A stretch of DNA of 21,451 nucleotides. Source: CAYVSF01 sp046482855. Its GTDB lineage: Bacteria > Bacteroidota > Bacteroidia > Bacteroidales > UBA12077. The stretch covers positions 1 through 21,451 of the forward strand of contig JAWOEH010000104.1 of the NCBI GenBank assembly GCA_046482855.1. Reading direction: 5' to 3'. A program made the translations under genes and the position numbers. The notes under the pieces are model-generated. The model searched no databases. It was not told the DNA's origin and saw nothing but the letters and a program-made list of their open reading frames with translations. Below, in pieces: positions 8,057 to 15,567 of this stretch. Position 1 is the first letter of the stretch; every line of letters starts with the position of its first letter.

Positions 8057-8923
8057 CTATTCTTTTTGGGCCTTATCTTTCAGCTTCTTACAATCCTTAA
8101 TATCTTCCAAATTACGGTTGTATACGGACATGGCGCGATGGCTCATACCCATGGAGGAAAAACCGCCATCGTGATAGAGGTTTTGCATGGTAACTTTACG
8201 GGTAAGATCCGAAAAGAGCGCAATACAATAATCGGCACACTCATCGCCATCGGCATTTCCCAGTGGCGACATCCGGTTCGAAAAGTCCATCAACCCATCG
8301 AAACCCATTACACCCTGACCGGCAGTGGTGAGTGTTGGCGACTGGGAGATGGTATTGATACGAATTTTACGCTCGCGGCCATAAATATAACCAAAACTAC
8401 GCGCGATGGACTCCAGCAGAGCTTTTGCATCTGCCATATCGTTATAGCCATACATGGTACGTTCCGAAGCTACGTAACTTAAGCCGATAACCGATCCCCA
8501 ATCCGCAATGGCATCGAGTTTCCGAGCTGTTTGCAATACTTTATGAAACGATAAAGCGGAAACATCCAGGGTTTTCAGAAAGTAGTCGTAATTGGTATCG
8601 TCGTAGGTATGTCCCTTACGTACATTGGGCGACATCCCTATGGAGTGAAGGATAAAATCGAATTTCCCGCCAAAATGCTCCATCGATTTGGCAATCAAAT
8701 TCTCCAGATCCTCAACCTTAGTGGCATCGGCAGGAATCACGGGTGCGTTGCACGTTTTCGCCAATTCGTCGACACTGCCAAGGCGCATGGCAAAAGGGGC
8801 ATTGGTAAGGACAATTTCCGCCCCCTCCTGGTTCGCCCGCTCGGCAACTTTCCAAGCTATCGACATATCATTCAGGGCTCCAAAAATGATCCCTTTTTTT
8901 CCTTTTAATAGATTATAAGCCAT
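8057..8923 (-). CDS. fabI: Enoyl-[acyl-carrier-protein] reductase (NADH)
   Basis: A 288-residue short-chain dehydrogenase that carries out the last, reducing step of each round of fatty-acid elongation. Visible family marks are K-G-I-I-F-G-A-L-N-D-M-S-I-A-W at 10-24 (FabI form of the NAD-binding loop), L-H-S-I-G at 92-96, and the active site Y150...Y160-N-D-M-A-D-A-K167, i.e. Tyr-x6-Lys, lining up with E. coli Tyr146, Tyr156 and Lys163. Length is close to the Bacteroidota norm and somewhat longer than E. coli FabI. It follows recN after 60 bases and is the last gene before a strong terminator. A 14-base palindrome just upstream could mark a second, internal promoter region. Confidence 0.95.
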   Translation of the reverse strand: MAYNLLKGKKGIIFGALNDMSIAWKVAERANQEGAEIVLTNAPFAMRLGSVDELAKTCNAPVIPADATKVEDLENLIAKSMEHFGGKFDFILHSIGMSPNVRKGHTYDDTNYDYFLKTLDVSALSFHKVLQTARKLDAIADWGSVIGLSYVASERTMYGYNDMADAKALLESIARSFGYIYGRERKIRINTISQSPTLTTAGQGVMGFDGLMDFSNRMSPLGNADGDECADYCIALFSDLTRKVTMQNLYHDGGFSSMGMSHRAMSVYNRNLEDIKDCKKLKDKAQKE

Positions 8924-8938
8924 AGTTTACTATTTTCC

Positions 8939-8952
8939 ATCGTAAATACGAT
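8939..8952. promoter_or_regulatory. Palindrome between recN and fabI
   Basis: ATCGTA-N2-TACGAT, a perfect 6+2+6 inverted repeat, sits 16 to 29 bases before the fabI ATG in a 60-base gap. It could be a repressor site for fabI. No clear -7/-33 pair was found with it. Confidence 0.3.
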
Positions 8953-8983
8953 AGACATTATACATAGTGAATTGTTCAATTAT

Positions 8984-10666
8984 TTATGCTCCGGGGGTAT
9001 TCGCAGGAATAGCAAGCAACTCTCGCGCATTCTCATAAGCAGCATCTGTTGGAGGATCGCCGGAGAGCATCTGGGCAATTTCATGCAAACGCTCTTGTTT
9101 AGTAAGTACTTTTAATTGTGTAGCCGTACGCTCCTCGCCTTCGGTTTTATAAACTTTAACATGCTGTTGTCCTTTGCTGGCAATTTGTGGCAGGTGCGTA
9201 ATATTAAGTACCTGCATATGTTGGCCCATCTGTTGTATAATAAGGCCAATTTTATTGGCAATTTCGCCGGAGGTTCCGGCATCAATTTCATCAAAGATAA
9301 TGGTAGGCAAGGCGGCCTTTTTAGCAATCATAGCCTTAAGGCTCAGCATTACCCTGGACATTTCCCCACCCGAGGCCACTTTCGATAAGGGTTCCAAGGG
9401 CACATGCCGGTTGGCCGAGAAAACAAATTGCACAACATCCTGCCCTTTTGGCCCAAAATCGTCACGCAGGCCGGGTTTTACCTCAATGCGACCATTGGGC
9501 ATGCCCAGTTGTTGCAAGGTTGCCGACAAGTGTTCCGAAATGGGCTTAAACGATTTTTTTCGTTTAGTAGTCAGTTCGTTACCGGCCTTTTTTAGTTGTG
9601 CTCTTGTTTCGGCAAGATCTTTCTCCAGGCTCCCTATCTGCTCATCGATATTTTCAGCCGACTCGGCAGCTTCGTGAAACCTACCCCGCATTTCAATAAG
9701 GGTTCTTATATCCTGTGCACCATGCTTTTGCATAAGCGAGTAATACAAATCTACCCGTTCGCGCACAAAAGTCAACCGCTCCGGATCGTGCTCCAGGGTT
9801 TCGGCGTGCTGTTCAATTTCTCCGGCAATATCCTGCAATTCAATATGAGCACTTTCCAGGCGCTCAAATAGCTCGGCCGCAGGACGGAAATAGCCCTCAA
9901 TTTTATGCAGTGCCTGGGCGCCTTCCTTCACTTGCTGCACTAACGAGAGCTGATCGCCATCCAGCAAGGTGCTGGCCAAGGCTAACTGTTGCTTAATCTC
10001 TTCGGTATGCGCTAAAGTCTCGAGCTCAGTCTCCAATTCCTGCAACTCCCCCTCCTGAAGCTTTGCTTTTTCAAGCTGTTCCCACTGAAACCGATTGTAG
10101 TCGGCATCGGCCTTTGCTTTTCCGGCAATTTCCCGAAGTTGCCTCAGGCGCGCCTGAAGATCTTTATAGGTAGCATATACTGTTTTATAACTTGCTAATT
10201 CATTGTGTGTTTCGGCAACAATATCAACCACTTCCAGCTGAAAGTCATCGCTCCCCAACAATAAATGCTCGTGCTGCGAATGGATATCAATAAGGGTGTT
10301 TGCCAAAAGCTTTAAAACGGTTAAAGTAACCGGCGAATCGTTTAAAAAAGCCCGTGATTTTCCAGAGCTTAAAATTTCCCGACGAATAATAGTATGTTTA
10401 TCATACTCCAAATCGTGCGTATCAAAAAAGGATTGTAACTGATATTTACTTACGTCAAAATCGGCCTCAACAATACACTTGCGCTCTTTATCGCTCAACA
10501 CAGAAACATCGGCACGCTGACCCAACACCAATCCCAGGGCTCCCAAAAGAATGGATTTCCCGGCGCCGGTCTCACCCGTAATGGTTGTTAATCCTTGAGC
10601 GAAGTCTATCTCTAAACGTTCAATCAGGGCGTAATTCTGTATAGAAAGATGTGTTAACATAAACAA
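8984..10666 (-). CDS. recN: DNA repair protein RecN
   Basis: A 560-residue SMC-like ATPase that acts early in double-strand break repair by recombination. Walker A is G-E-T-G-A-G-K-S at 31-38. The ABC signature is S-K-V-A-S-G-G-E-M-S-R, and Walker B is T-I-I-F-D-E-I-D-A-G-T-S-G. Between the two ATPase halves lies a long charged coiled-coil region (about residues 150-370, rich in E, L, Q, A). It starts H-L-S-I-Q-N-Y-A-L-I-E, as RecN proteins do. The start could be Met1 or Met3. It lies 42 bases after the DUF4835 gene in the same orientation. Length is normal for the family, with no sign of damage. Confidence 0.95.
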   Translation of the reverse strand: MFMLTHLSIQNYALIERLEIDFAQGLTTITGETGAGKSILLGALGLVLGQRADVSVLSDKERKCIVEADFDVSKYQLQSFFDTHDLEYDKHTIIRREILSSGKSRAFLNDSPVTLTVLKLLANTLIDIHSQHEHLLLGSDDFQLEVVDIVAETHNELASYKTVYATYKDLQARLRQLREIAGKAKADADYNRFQWEQLEKAKLQEGELQELETELETLAHTEEIKQQLALASTLLDGDQLSLVQQVKEGAQALHKIEGYFRPAAELFERLESAHIELQDIAGEIEQHAETLEHDPERLTFVRERVDLYYSLMQKHGAQDIRTLIEMRGRFHEAAESAENIDEQIGSLEKDLAETRAQLKKAGNELTTKRKKSFKPISEHLSATLQQLGMPNGRIEVKPGLRDDFGPKGQDVVQFVFSANRHVPLEPLSKVASGGEMSRVMLSLKAMIAKKAALPTIIFDEIDAGTSGEIANKIGLIIQQMGQHMQVLNITHLPQIASKGQQHVKVYKTEGEERTATQLKVLTKQERLHEIAQMLSGDPPTDAAYENARELLAIPANTPGA

Positions 10667-10708
10667 CGAATTAACTCTACAAGGTACTGTTTATGAGCAA
10701 AGAAGACT

Positions 10709-11626
10709 TTACTCTGATTGCTTCATGCGTTTATATTTGTCAATATTAGCCGGATCGATCTCGGTGAGAATCTCGTAAGCCCGGTTAATTTCTGCAGGAT
10801 TCGCTTCAGAATAAACATTTATAAACTCATCATGTTTAGCTTCGGTAATCATTTGTAAAAAAAACAAAAAAGGATCGGGCTTTTTCCGATACACCTTTTG
10901 CAGTAACTCCAGACTTTGGGTTATTTGGGCTCTTCCTTTTGCGGGATCTTCACTCATTTGATCCAAGCCTAGCCGGTGATACTGGTACATGAATTGACGA
11001 ATCTCCTCGTATTCATTACTCAGGATATTCTGTACCAACCAATAGCGATTTTTACGCGATTCAAAGGCTTTCCATCCTTTCTGTGGAGCATTTTGAGCAT
11101 TGGTCACAATGGTTTCGGCATGCTGAAAATAGGAACTTCCGCCCATGGATGAAAAACTATCGTAATCAAACCCTAAAATGATATAGGCATAATAAGCCAA
11201 TACGGAAGTAAGATTGGATTTATGTTCGTTAAGGGTAAATTCCAACGGTTCAAACTCCACATACTGAAATCGCAAATTATCATCTTTATAGGTAAAAACA
11301 GGTGTATTGTAAGAGCTGTTAAAAACCGGGCGACGACTTTGAATTTGTATGCTTCCTGAAAACTCATCACCGGCTTGCTCCTGAATATTGATCATCATGT
11401 TACACTCGATGCGCTCCTCATTTCCGTACACATGGTTGGTCCATGCCTGATTGTTCATGAATTCGTATATAGCTTTCTGCAGGGTCTGAAAAACCTGCTT
11501 GTTTGTTCCCTGCACCTGACTATGTACTACCTGCACATTACAACGCAGCTCCTGCGCCAGGGATGTTTGATGACTAAACACCATCAACAACAAGGCTACC
11601 AGAATAGGGAAAGTAGATTTTCTCAT
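10709..11626 (-). CDS. DUF4835 family protein (PorD-like, type IX secretion associated)
   Basis: 305 residues with a clean signal peptide (R-K-S-T-F-P-I-L-V-A-L-L-L-M-V-F-S, cut after S-L-A-Q), so exported. After it come E-L-R-C-N-V-Q-V, then Y-E-F-M-N-N-Q-A-W-T and Q-S-R-R-P-V-F-N-S-S-Y-N-T-P, features I associate with the DUF4835 family found in Bacteroidota between coaBC and recN. Some annotations call this family PorD and link it to the type IX secretion system; its exact role is not established from sequence. I chose the ATG at 11626 because it opens the signal peptide. The longer form from 11698 would start inside coaBC and bury the signal peptide. Confidence 0.78.
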   Translation of the reverse strand: MRKSTFPILVALLLMVFSHQTSLAQELRCNVQVVHSQVQGTNKQVFQTLQKAIYEFMNNQAWTNHVYGNEERIECNMMINIQEQAGDEFSGSIQIQSRRPVFNSSYNTPVFTYKDDNLRFQYVEFEPLEFTLNEHKSNLTSVLAYYAYIILGFDYDSFSSMGGSSYFQHAETIVTNAQNAPQKGWKAFESRKNRYWLVQNILSNEYEEIRQFMYQYHRLGLDQMSEDPAKGRAQITQSLELLQKVYRKKPDPFLFFLQMITEAKHDEFINVYSEANPAEINRAYEILTEIDPANIDKYKRMKQSE

Positions 11627-11664
11627 GCTCTTTACGCGTTTTTCATGGCTAAAATACGAAACTT

Positions 11665-12333
11665 TTACAAATGAGCAGCATTCTTCATAAGGCTGCAAAG
11701 CTTATTTACGATATCGGCCGCCACCTCTGTTTTCGCTTTTAAAGGAAAGGATTCAACTCTTTCGGAAGCATCTAAAATTTTAATTCGGTTGGTGTCCCCT
11801 CCAAATCCGGCACCTTTATCCTGCAGCGAGTTTAGCACGATAAAATCGAGGTTTTTGCTTTTGAGTTTACTCCGTGCATGCAGCTCTTCGTCTTGCGTTT
11901 CCAGGGCAAAACCAACCAGCACCTGGTGTGCTTGTTTTCTGTTTCCCAGTGCTGCAGCAATATCAGGGTTAGGCTGTAATGTTAAGGTTAGCTCCGAACC
12001 CGCCTTGCGCTTTATTTTCTGAGAAGCTTGTGTTGCGGGTCGATAGTCGCTTACGGCAGCTGACATGATAGCCCCATCGGCTGCGGGAAAGAGTGCCAGC
12101 GCCTTTTCATGCATTTCGGCGGCGGTATGTACCGGGTGCACTACAACTTCCTGTTCAGCAGGTCGTACATGGCTGGGGCCCAGAATAAGATCAACCAGAG
12201 CGCCCTCACACGCCAAGGTATCGGCAATGGCTACACCCATCTTTCCTGTAGAGTAATTCCCCAGGAAACGAACTGGATCAAGGGGCTCATAAGTGGGGCC
12301 GGCGGTAATTACGAAGCGCTTACCGACTAGTCT
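11665..12333 (-). CDS. coaB: Phosphopantothenate-cysteine ligase half of CoaBC, separated by a frame break
   Basis: Second half of the usual CoaBC fusion, joining cysteine to 4'-phosphopantothenate in CoA synthesis. The open frame carries A-G-P-T-Y-E-P-L-D-P-V-R-F and G-N-Y-S-T-G-K-M-G, the nucleotide-binding start of CoaB, then S-A-A-V-S-D-Y-R-P, K-I-K-R-K and L-V-G-F-A-L-E-T-Q. The conserved part begins directly after the stop that ends the CoaC half but in the -1 frame. The first in-frame ATG is at 12240, which is 31 codons too late, because it drops A-G-P-T and D-P-V-R-F, and there is no ATG, GTG or TTG before A-G-P-T. It therefore has no good start of its own and must be made as a fusion through frameshifting, or the break is a mutation or a sequence error. 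Confidence 0.85.
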   Translation of the reverse strand, partial: RLVGKRFVITAGPTYEPLDPVRFLGNYSTGKMGVAIADTLACEGALVDLILGPSHVRPAEQEVVVHPVHTAAEMHEKALALFPAADGAIMSAAVSDYRPATQASQKIKRKAGSELTLTLQPNPDIAAALGNRKQAHQVLVGFALETQDEELHARSKLKSKNLDFIVLNSLQDKGAGFGGDTNRIKILDASERVESFPLKAKTEVAADIVNKLCSLMKNAAHL

Positions 12334-12342
12334 TTTTTTTTT
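12303..12342 (-). other. coaBC frame break: ten-A run, stop codon and short downstream stem
   Basis: On the minus strand a run of ten A (12342-12333) is read as ACA-AAA-AAA-AAA-GAC-TAG, so translation of CoaC stops two codons after the run. Seven bases past the run CGGTAA (12325-12320) can pair with TTACCG (12308-12303). A one-base backward slip on the A run would enter the CoaB frame. The three parts (slippery run, short spacer, stem) resemble a -1 frameshift site, but a simple one-base loss explains the break equally well. Confidence 0.6.
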
Positions 12343-12884
12343 GTAAAGAAAGAAATCACCTTTTCGGCAATTTTTTCGGGCTCTTCCATACGCCCCTTGC
12401 CAATTAATCCACTGGCCAACTCTCCGGCTGCAGGTTCTACAATATGATTGCCATAGGTTTTTAGGGTTTCAATATTTCTCAGGTTGGCAGGGTGTTGAAA
12501 CATGTCCAAATCCATTGCCGGAGCCACCATAACAGGGCATTTCGCCGACAAGTAGGTGGTTAATAGCAAATTATCGGCAATGCCATTGGCCATTTTCCCC
12601 ATGGTATTAGCCGTTGCGGGTGCAATCAGGTACAAATCGGACCAGCTGCCCAAATCCACATGGCTATTCCATTGTCCATTCTCAGGATCAAAAAAATCAA
12701 CCAATATGGGATTTTTTGCCAGGGTAGCCAAGGTAAGAGGAGTGATAAACTCCTTGGCTAAAGGAGTCATGACCACTTTTACCTCTGCTCCCTCTTTCAC
12801 CAGGCACCGAACAAGAATAGCAGCTTTGTAGGCCGCTATACTTCCTGTGATACCTAAAAGAATGTGTTTTCCTTTTAGTTGCAT
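12327..12884 (-). CDS. coaC: Phosphopantothenoylcysteine decarboxylase half of CoaBC
   Basis: 185 residues, the complete flavoprotein half of CoaBC. It decarboxylates 4'-phospho-pantothenoylcysteine to 4'-phosphopantetheine using FMN. G-I-T-G-S-I-A-A-Y-K (11-20) is the FMN-binding start. His75 in N-S-H-V-D-L is at the position of the catalytic His of E. coli Dfp. P-A-T-A-N-T-M-G-K-M-A-N-G-I-A-D-N-L-L and A-P-A-M-D-L-D-M complete the active site (the latter a variant of P-x-M-N-x-x-M-W). It ends with F-F-T-K-K-K-D just where the linker to CoaB should follow. The related bacterial protein is a single chain of about 400 residues, so this gene and the coaB frame at 11665-12333 are one locus. It starts 49 bases after rpoZ. 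Confidence 0.9.
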   Translation of the reverse strand: MQLKGKHILLGITGSIAAYKAAILVRCLVKEGAEVKVVMTPLAKEFITPLTLATLAKNPILVDFFDPENGQWNSHVDLGSWSDLYLIAPATANTMGKMANGIADNLLLTTYLSAKCPVMVAPAMDLDMFQHPANLRNIETLKTYGNHIVEPAAGELASGLIGKGRMEEPEKIAEKVISFFTKKKD

Positions 12885-12933
12885 ATTGTTGTTTTTTTGG
12901 CGTCAAAATACGCCGGGTTTGGCTTCCGAAAGG

Positions 12934-13278
12934 CTACTTAGCCTTCTCTTCAGTAGTCTCCTCCTGATCGGCTCTTCGATAGTAAATCGCTCCCTCTTCA
13001 AACTCTTGCAAAGCAATTAAAGTGGGTTTTGGAAGGCGCTCATAAAACCTTGAAATCTCAATCTGCTCGCGATTCTCAAATACCTCCTCCAGGTTATCGG
13101 TATAGGAGGCAAACTCCTCCAACTTACGATTCAACTCCTGCTTCATGTCAGCGCCAATTTGATTTGCCCGCTGCGAAGCAATTACTACTGCTTCATAAAC
13201 ATTACCGGTTTCCTCGGTATATTTATTCAGATTCCGGGTTACGGTTGTAGATGCTGCATTCGTTTTTTTAAAATCCAT
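12934..13278 (-). CDS. rpoZ: DNA-directed RNA polymerase omega subunit, Bacteroidota type
   Basis: 114 residues. The pattern T-V-T-R-N-L-N-K-Y-T-E-E-T-G-N-V-Y-E-A-V-V-I-A-S-Q-R-A-N-Q-I keeps the omega/Rpb6 core: conserved Thr-Arg near the start, N-x-Y-E-A-V and a following A-x-R-A-x-Q-I helix. It is the version of omega found in Bacteroidota, which helps assemble RNA polymerase around the beta-prime subunit. The acidic C-terminal tail (E-E-T-T-E-E-K) is ordinary. It lies 8 bases after bamD and 49 before coaBC in the same direction, inside a conserved block. Confidence 0.88.
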   Translation of the reverse strand: MDFKKTNAASTTVTRNLNKYTEETGNVYEAVVIASQRANQIGADMKQELNRKLEEFASYTDNLEEVFENREQIEISRFYERLPKPTLIALQEFEEGAIYYRRADQEETTEEKAK

Positions 13279-13286
13279 TGCTTCTA

Positions 13287-14072
13287 TTAGTTTTGTAAAA
13301 CGCCATTCGCTTTATTATAATACTCTTTTACTTCGCTTAAATACTCACTTTCAGGAAACTCGTTTACAAACGTAATATACTCATCGATGGTTTCCTGATA
13401 GCGCTCTTTTTGCTTGTCCTCCACACTATTTTCGGCATATAAAAATCTGGAGCGCACCAACATATAAATAATCTCTTCGCGATATTGAGTTTGGGGAAAT
13501 TGTTCCAAGCTGTTATTCAAGGCAATAATTGAGGCCTTATAATCCTCCAGTTTGTAATAGAGCTCAGCTCCCATATAGGACTTCTCCACCAATTTATCTT
13601 TCAACTCATTAATCAGGGTCAATACCTGTGTTCTTCGTTCTGTTTGCGGATGTCTACTCAGATATAAGGTAAAATCATTGATGGCTTTTTTGGTATAGCC
13701 CTGATCTAAACTTGGCCGGGGCGAAAGTTTGTAAGAGCAATAAGCAGCCATAAATTCCGCCTCCTCGGCAAAGGAGCTATTGCCATAAATTTCGTGAAAT
13801 TCCTCGAAATAATGGCCCGCCAACTGATAATTACGGTTGTAATAATTGGCGTAGGCGCTGTAAAAATGAACCGTATCTCCCTGTGCCGCGGGACGCATAA
13901 CAGGCTTAAGCTGCTCAAATAGTCCATCTGCCCGGGTGTAGTCTCCTTCCTCGTAATACTCAAGTGCCTTGTCGTACTTGAGCTGATAGTTTCTACTCTT
14001 TAGCAATTTCTCGTATTGGCATCCTGTAAAGATAAATGCAGATGCCATAAGTAGTAGGGCTAGTTTCTTCAT
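13287..14072 (-). CDS. bamD: Outer-membrane assembly lipoprotein BamD
   Basis: 261 residues. K-K-L-A-L-L-L-M-A-S-A-F-I-F-T-G-C is a lipoprotein signal with Cys at about 18 as the lipid site, so it is anchored at the periplasmic face of the outer membrane. The rest is helical with TPR-like repeats: A-L-E-Y-Y-E-E-G-D-Y-T-R-A, A-N-Y-Y-N-R-N-Y-Q-L-A, F-P-E-S-E-Y-L-S. This fits the YfiO/BamD family, which helps BamA fold barrel proteins. I chose the ATG at 14072 because it opens the lipoprotein signal; a start eight codons earlier lies in front of it without adding anything. It is the first gene of the block running to fabI, with a promoter just upstream. Confidence 0.9.
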   Translation of the reverse strand: MKKLALLLMASAFIFTGCQYEKLLKSRNYQLKYDKALEYYEEGDYTRADGLFEQLKPVMRPAAQGDTVHFYSAYANYYNRNYQLAGHYFEEFHEIYGNSSFAEEAEFMAAYCSYKLSPRPSLDQGYTKKAINDFTLYLSRHPQTERRTQVLTLINELKDKLVEKSYMGAELYYKLEDYKASIIALNNSLEQFPQTQYREEIIYMLVRSRFLYAENSVEDKQKERYQETIDEYITFVNEFPESEYLSEVKEYYNKANGVLQN

Positions 14073-14093
14073 AGAGTTGATTAAAATAGAGTA

Positions 14094-14125
14094 CAAAAGT
14101 ATAATTTTCTGCGCAAACGATAAAA
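14094..14125 (-). promoter_or_regulatory. Promoter of the bamD-to-fabI block
   Basis: On the minus strand TACTTTTG (14094-14101) is a perfect TANNTTTG element 22 bases before the bamD ATG. Twenty bases upstream of it is TTTT (14122-14125) in place of TTTG. It is back to back with the promoter for the plus-strand gene at 14240. Confidence 0.65.
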
Positions 14126-14171
14126 TTTGCAGCTATACAAACGGCGAATTTAGCGAAATTATTTTTGCCCA

Positions 14172-14202
14172 TTTGCTTATTATCCAAAAAAACTTACTTT
14201 TG
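14172..14202 (+). promoter_or_regulatory. Promoter of the serine palmitoyltransferase-like gene
   Basis: TTTG (14172-14175), exactly 19 bases, TACTTTTG (14195-14202): a full match to the Bacteroidota promoter consensus. Transcription would start near 14208, leaving about 30 bases of leader. This rules out any translation start before about 14208 and supports the GTG at 14240. Confidence 0.85.
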
Positions 14203-14239
14203 TCCCCTTCTATCTAAACATAACAAAAACATTACCGCC

Positions 14240-15487
14240 GTGGATATTTTTGATAAGATAAAAAACAATCGAGGGCCCTTAGGCCAGTATCAGGACATTG
14301 CACATGGCTATTTTGCCTTTCCCAAGTTGGAAGGCGAAATTGCACCACGTATGCAATTCCGTGGCAAAGAAGTGTTAACCTGGAGTTTAAATAATTACCT
14401 CGGACTGGCGAATCAGCCCGAAGTACGTGAGGCTGATGCCAAGGCTGCAGCCGACTATGGCATGGCTTACCCCATGGGAGCCCGCATGATGTCGGGACAA
14501 ACCAGTAAACACGAAGAATTGGAGAATCAGTTAGCGGAGTTTGTTGGAAAAGATGACGCCTTCCTGCTAAACTTCGGCTATCAGGGGATGGTTTCCATCA
14601 TCGACTCGTTGGTAAACCGCAACGATGTAGTTGTATACGATTCGGAATCGCACGCGTGTATTCTTGACGGATTGCGCATGCACATGGGCAAACGCTACGT
14701 GTTTCCTCATAACGACATCGACAACCTGGAGAAACAACTGCAACGTGCCCAGAAATTAGCCGAAAAGAACAACGGTGGCATCCTGGTGATTACCGAAGGG
14801 GTGTTTGGCATGGCCGGCGACCTGGGGTCACTGAAAGAAATTGTTGAGCTGAAGAAAAAGTACCCCTTCCGCTTATTGGTTGACGATGCGCATGGTTTCG
14901 GAACCATGGGTAAAACCGGCGCCGGTACAGGCGAGCATTTTGGTATTCAGGACGAGATAGATGTGTACTTCAGTACCTTTGCTAAGGCAATGGCCGGTAT
15001 TGGTGCTTTTGTTGCCTCCAGCGAAGATGTAGTAAACTACCTGCGCTATAATATGCGGTCGCAAACCTTTGCCAAATCACTGCCTATGCCCATGGTTATT
15101 GGAGCCATCAAGCGACTGGAACTGTTAAAAAATCGACCTGAGCTGAAAGACCACCTATGGGAGGTTGTTAACAAGCTGCAAGGTGGTTTGCGCGAGGCCG
15201 GGTTTAACCTGGGTGTTACAGAATCGCCTGTTACACCGGTTTATCTCTCGGGAAGTGTGATTGAAGCGACCAATATCATTTTCGATCTACGCGAAAATTA
15301 CAACCTGTTCTGTTCCATCGTTGCCTATCCGGTAATTCCGAAGGGACAAATCCTCATTCGCTTAATCCCAACCTCGATGCACTCCATCGAAGATGTTGAG
15401 TACACCATTCAGGCCTTTAAAGAAGTAGGTAAAAAACTTCAGGCCGGCGATTACAAGACTGAGACTTTTGTTAATGTTGTGCAATAA
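14240..15487 (+). CDS. Serine palmitoyltransferase-type PLP enzyme (alpha-oxoamine synthase family)
   Basis: 415 residues from GTG 14240 (V-D-I-F-D-K-I-K-N-N-R-G-P-L-G). It is a fold-type I PLP enzyme of the group that condenses an amino acid with an acyl-CoA. S-L-N-N-Y-L-G-L and N-F-G-Y-Q-G are substrate/cofactor contacts, E-S-H-A-C-I holds the His that stacks on PLP, D-D-A-H-G-F-G binds the cofactor, and F-A-K-A-M-A carries the Schiff-base Lys at about 249. The sequence resembles the Bacteroides serine palmitoyltransferase, which makes 3-ketosphinganine for sphingolipids, more than KBL or BioF, and the gene has no glycine- or biotin-pathway neighbour. KBL or BioF cannot be fully ruled out from motifs alone. 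The longer frame from 14165 would begin before the promoter. Confidence 0.8.
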   Translation: MDIFDKIKNNRGPLGQYQDIAHGYFAFPKLEGEIAPRMQFRGKEVLTWSLNNYLGLANQPEVREADAKAAADYGMAYPMGARMMSGQTSKHEELENQLAEFVGKDDAFLLNFGYQGMVSIIDSLVNRNDVVVYDSESHACILDGLRMHMGKRYVFPHNDIDNLEKQLQRAQKLAEKNNGGILVITEGVFGMAGDLGSLKEIVELKKKYPFRLLVDDAHGFGTMGKTGAGTGEHFGIQDEIDVYFSTFAKAMAGIGAFVASSEDVVNYLRYNMRSQTFAKSLPMPMVIGAIKRLELLKNRPELKDHLWEVVNKLQGGLREAGFNLGVTESPVTPVYLSGSVIEATNIIFDLRENYNLFCSIVAYPVIPKGQILIRLIPTSMHSIEDVEYTIQAFKEVGKKLQAGDYKTETFVNVVQ

Positions 15488-15513
15488 TCGGCACACCAAC
15501 TTATACATAAAAG

Positions 15514-15547
15514 AGATGCCGGTTCAATTGAGCCGGCATCTTTTTTT
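15514..15547. terminator. Shared terminator between the SPT-like gene and trxB
   Basis: AGATGCCGG...CCGGCATCT (15514-15541) extends to a 14-base stem with one U-G wobble in the plus RNA, followed by seven T. On the minus strand the stem is followed by CTTTT, so it may also end trxB transcription. The wobble favours the plus direction. Confidence 0.85.
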
Positions 15548-15567
15548 ATATCCCAAAGGGTTACTCC

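Noticed and set aside
11627..11698. Longer start for the DUF4835 protein.
   Set aside because: It begins within coaBC and would place the signal peptide 24 residues inside the protein.
11665..12240. Independent coaB gene starting at ATG 12240.
   Set aside because: It would lack the A-G-P-T and D-P-V-R-F nucleotide-binding start, which is present in frame just upstream, so it is not a proper separate gene.
14165..14239. Longer start for the SPT-like protein from TTG 14165.
   Set aside because: It lies upstream of a full consensus promoter, so it would not be in the transcript.
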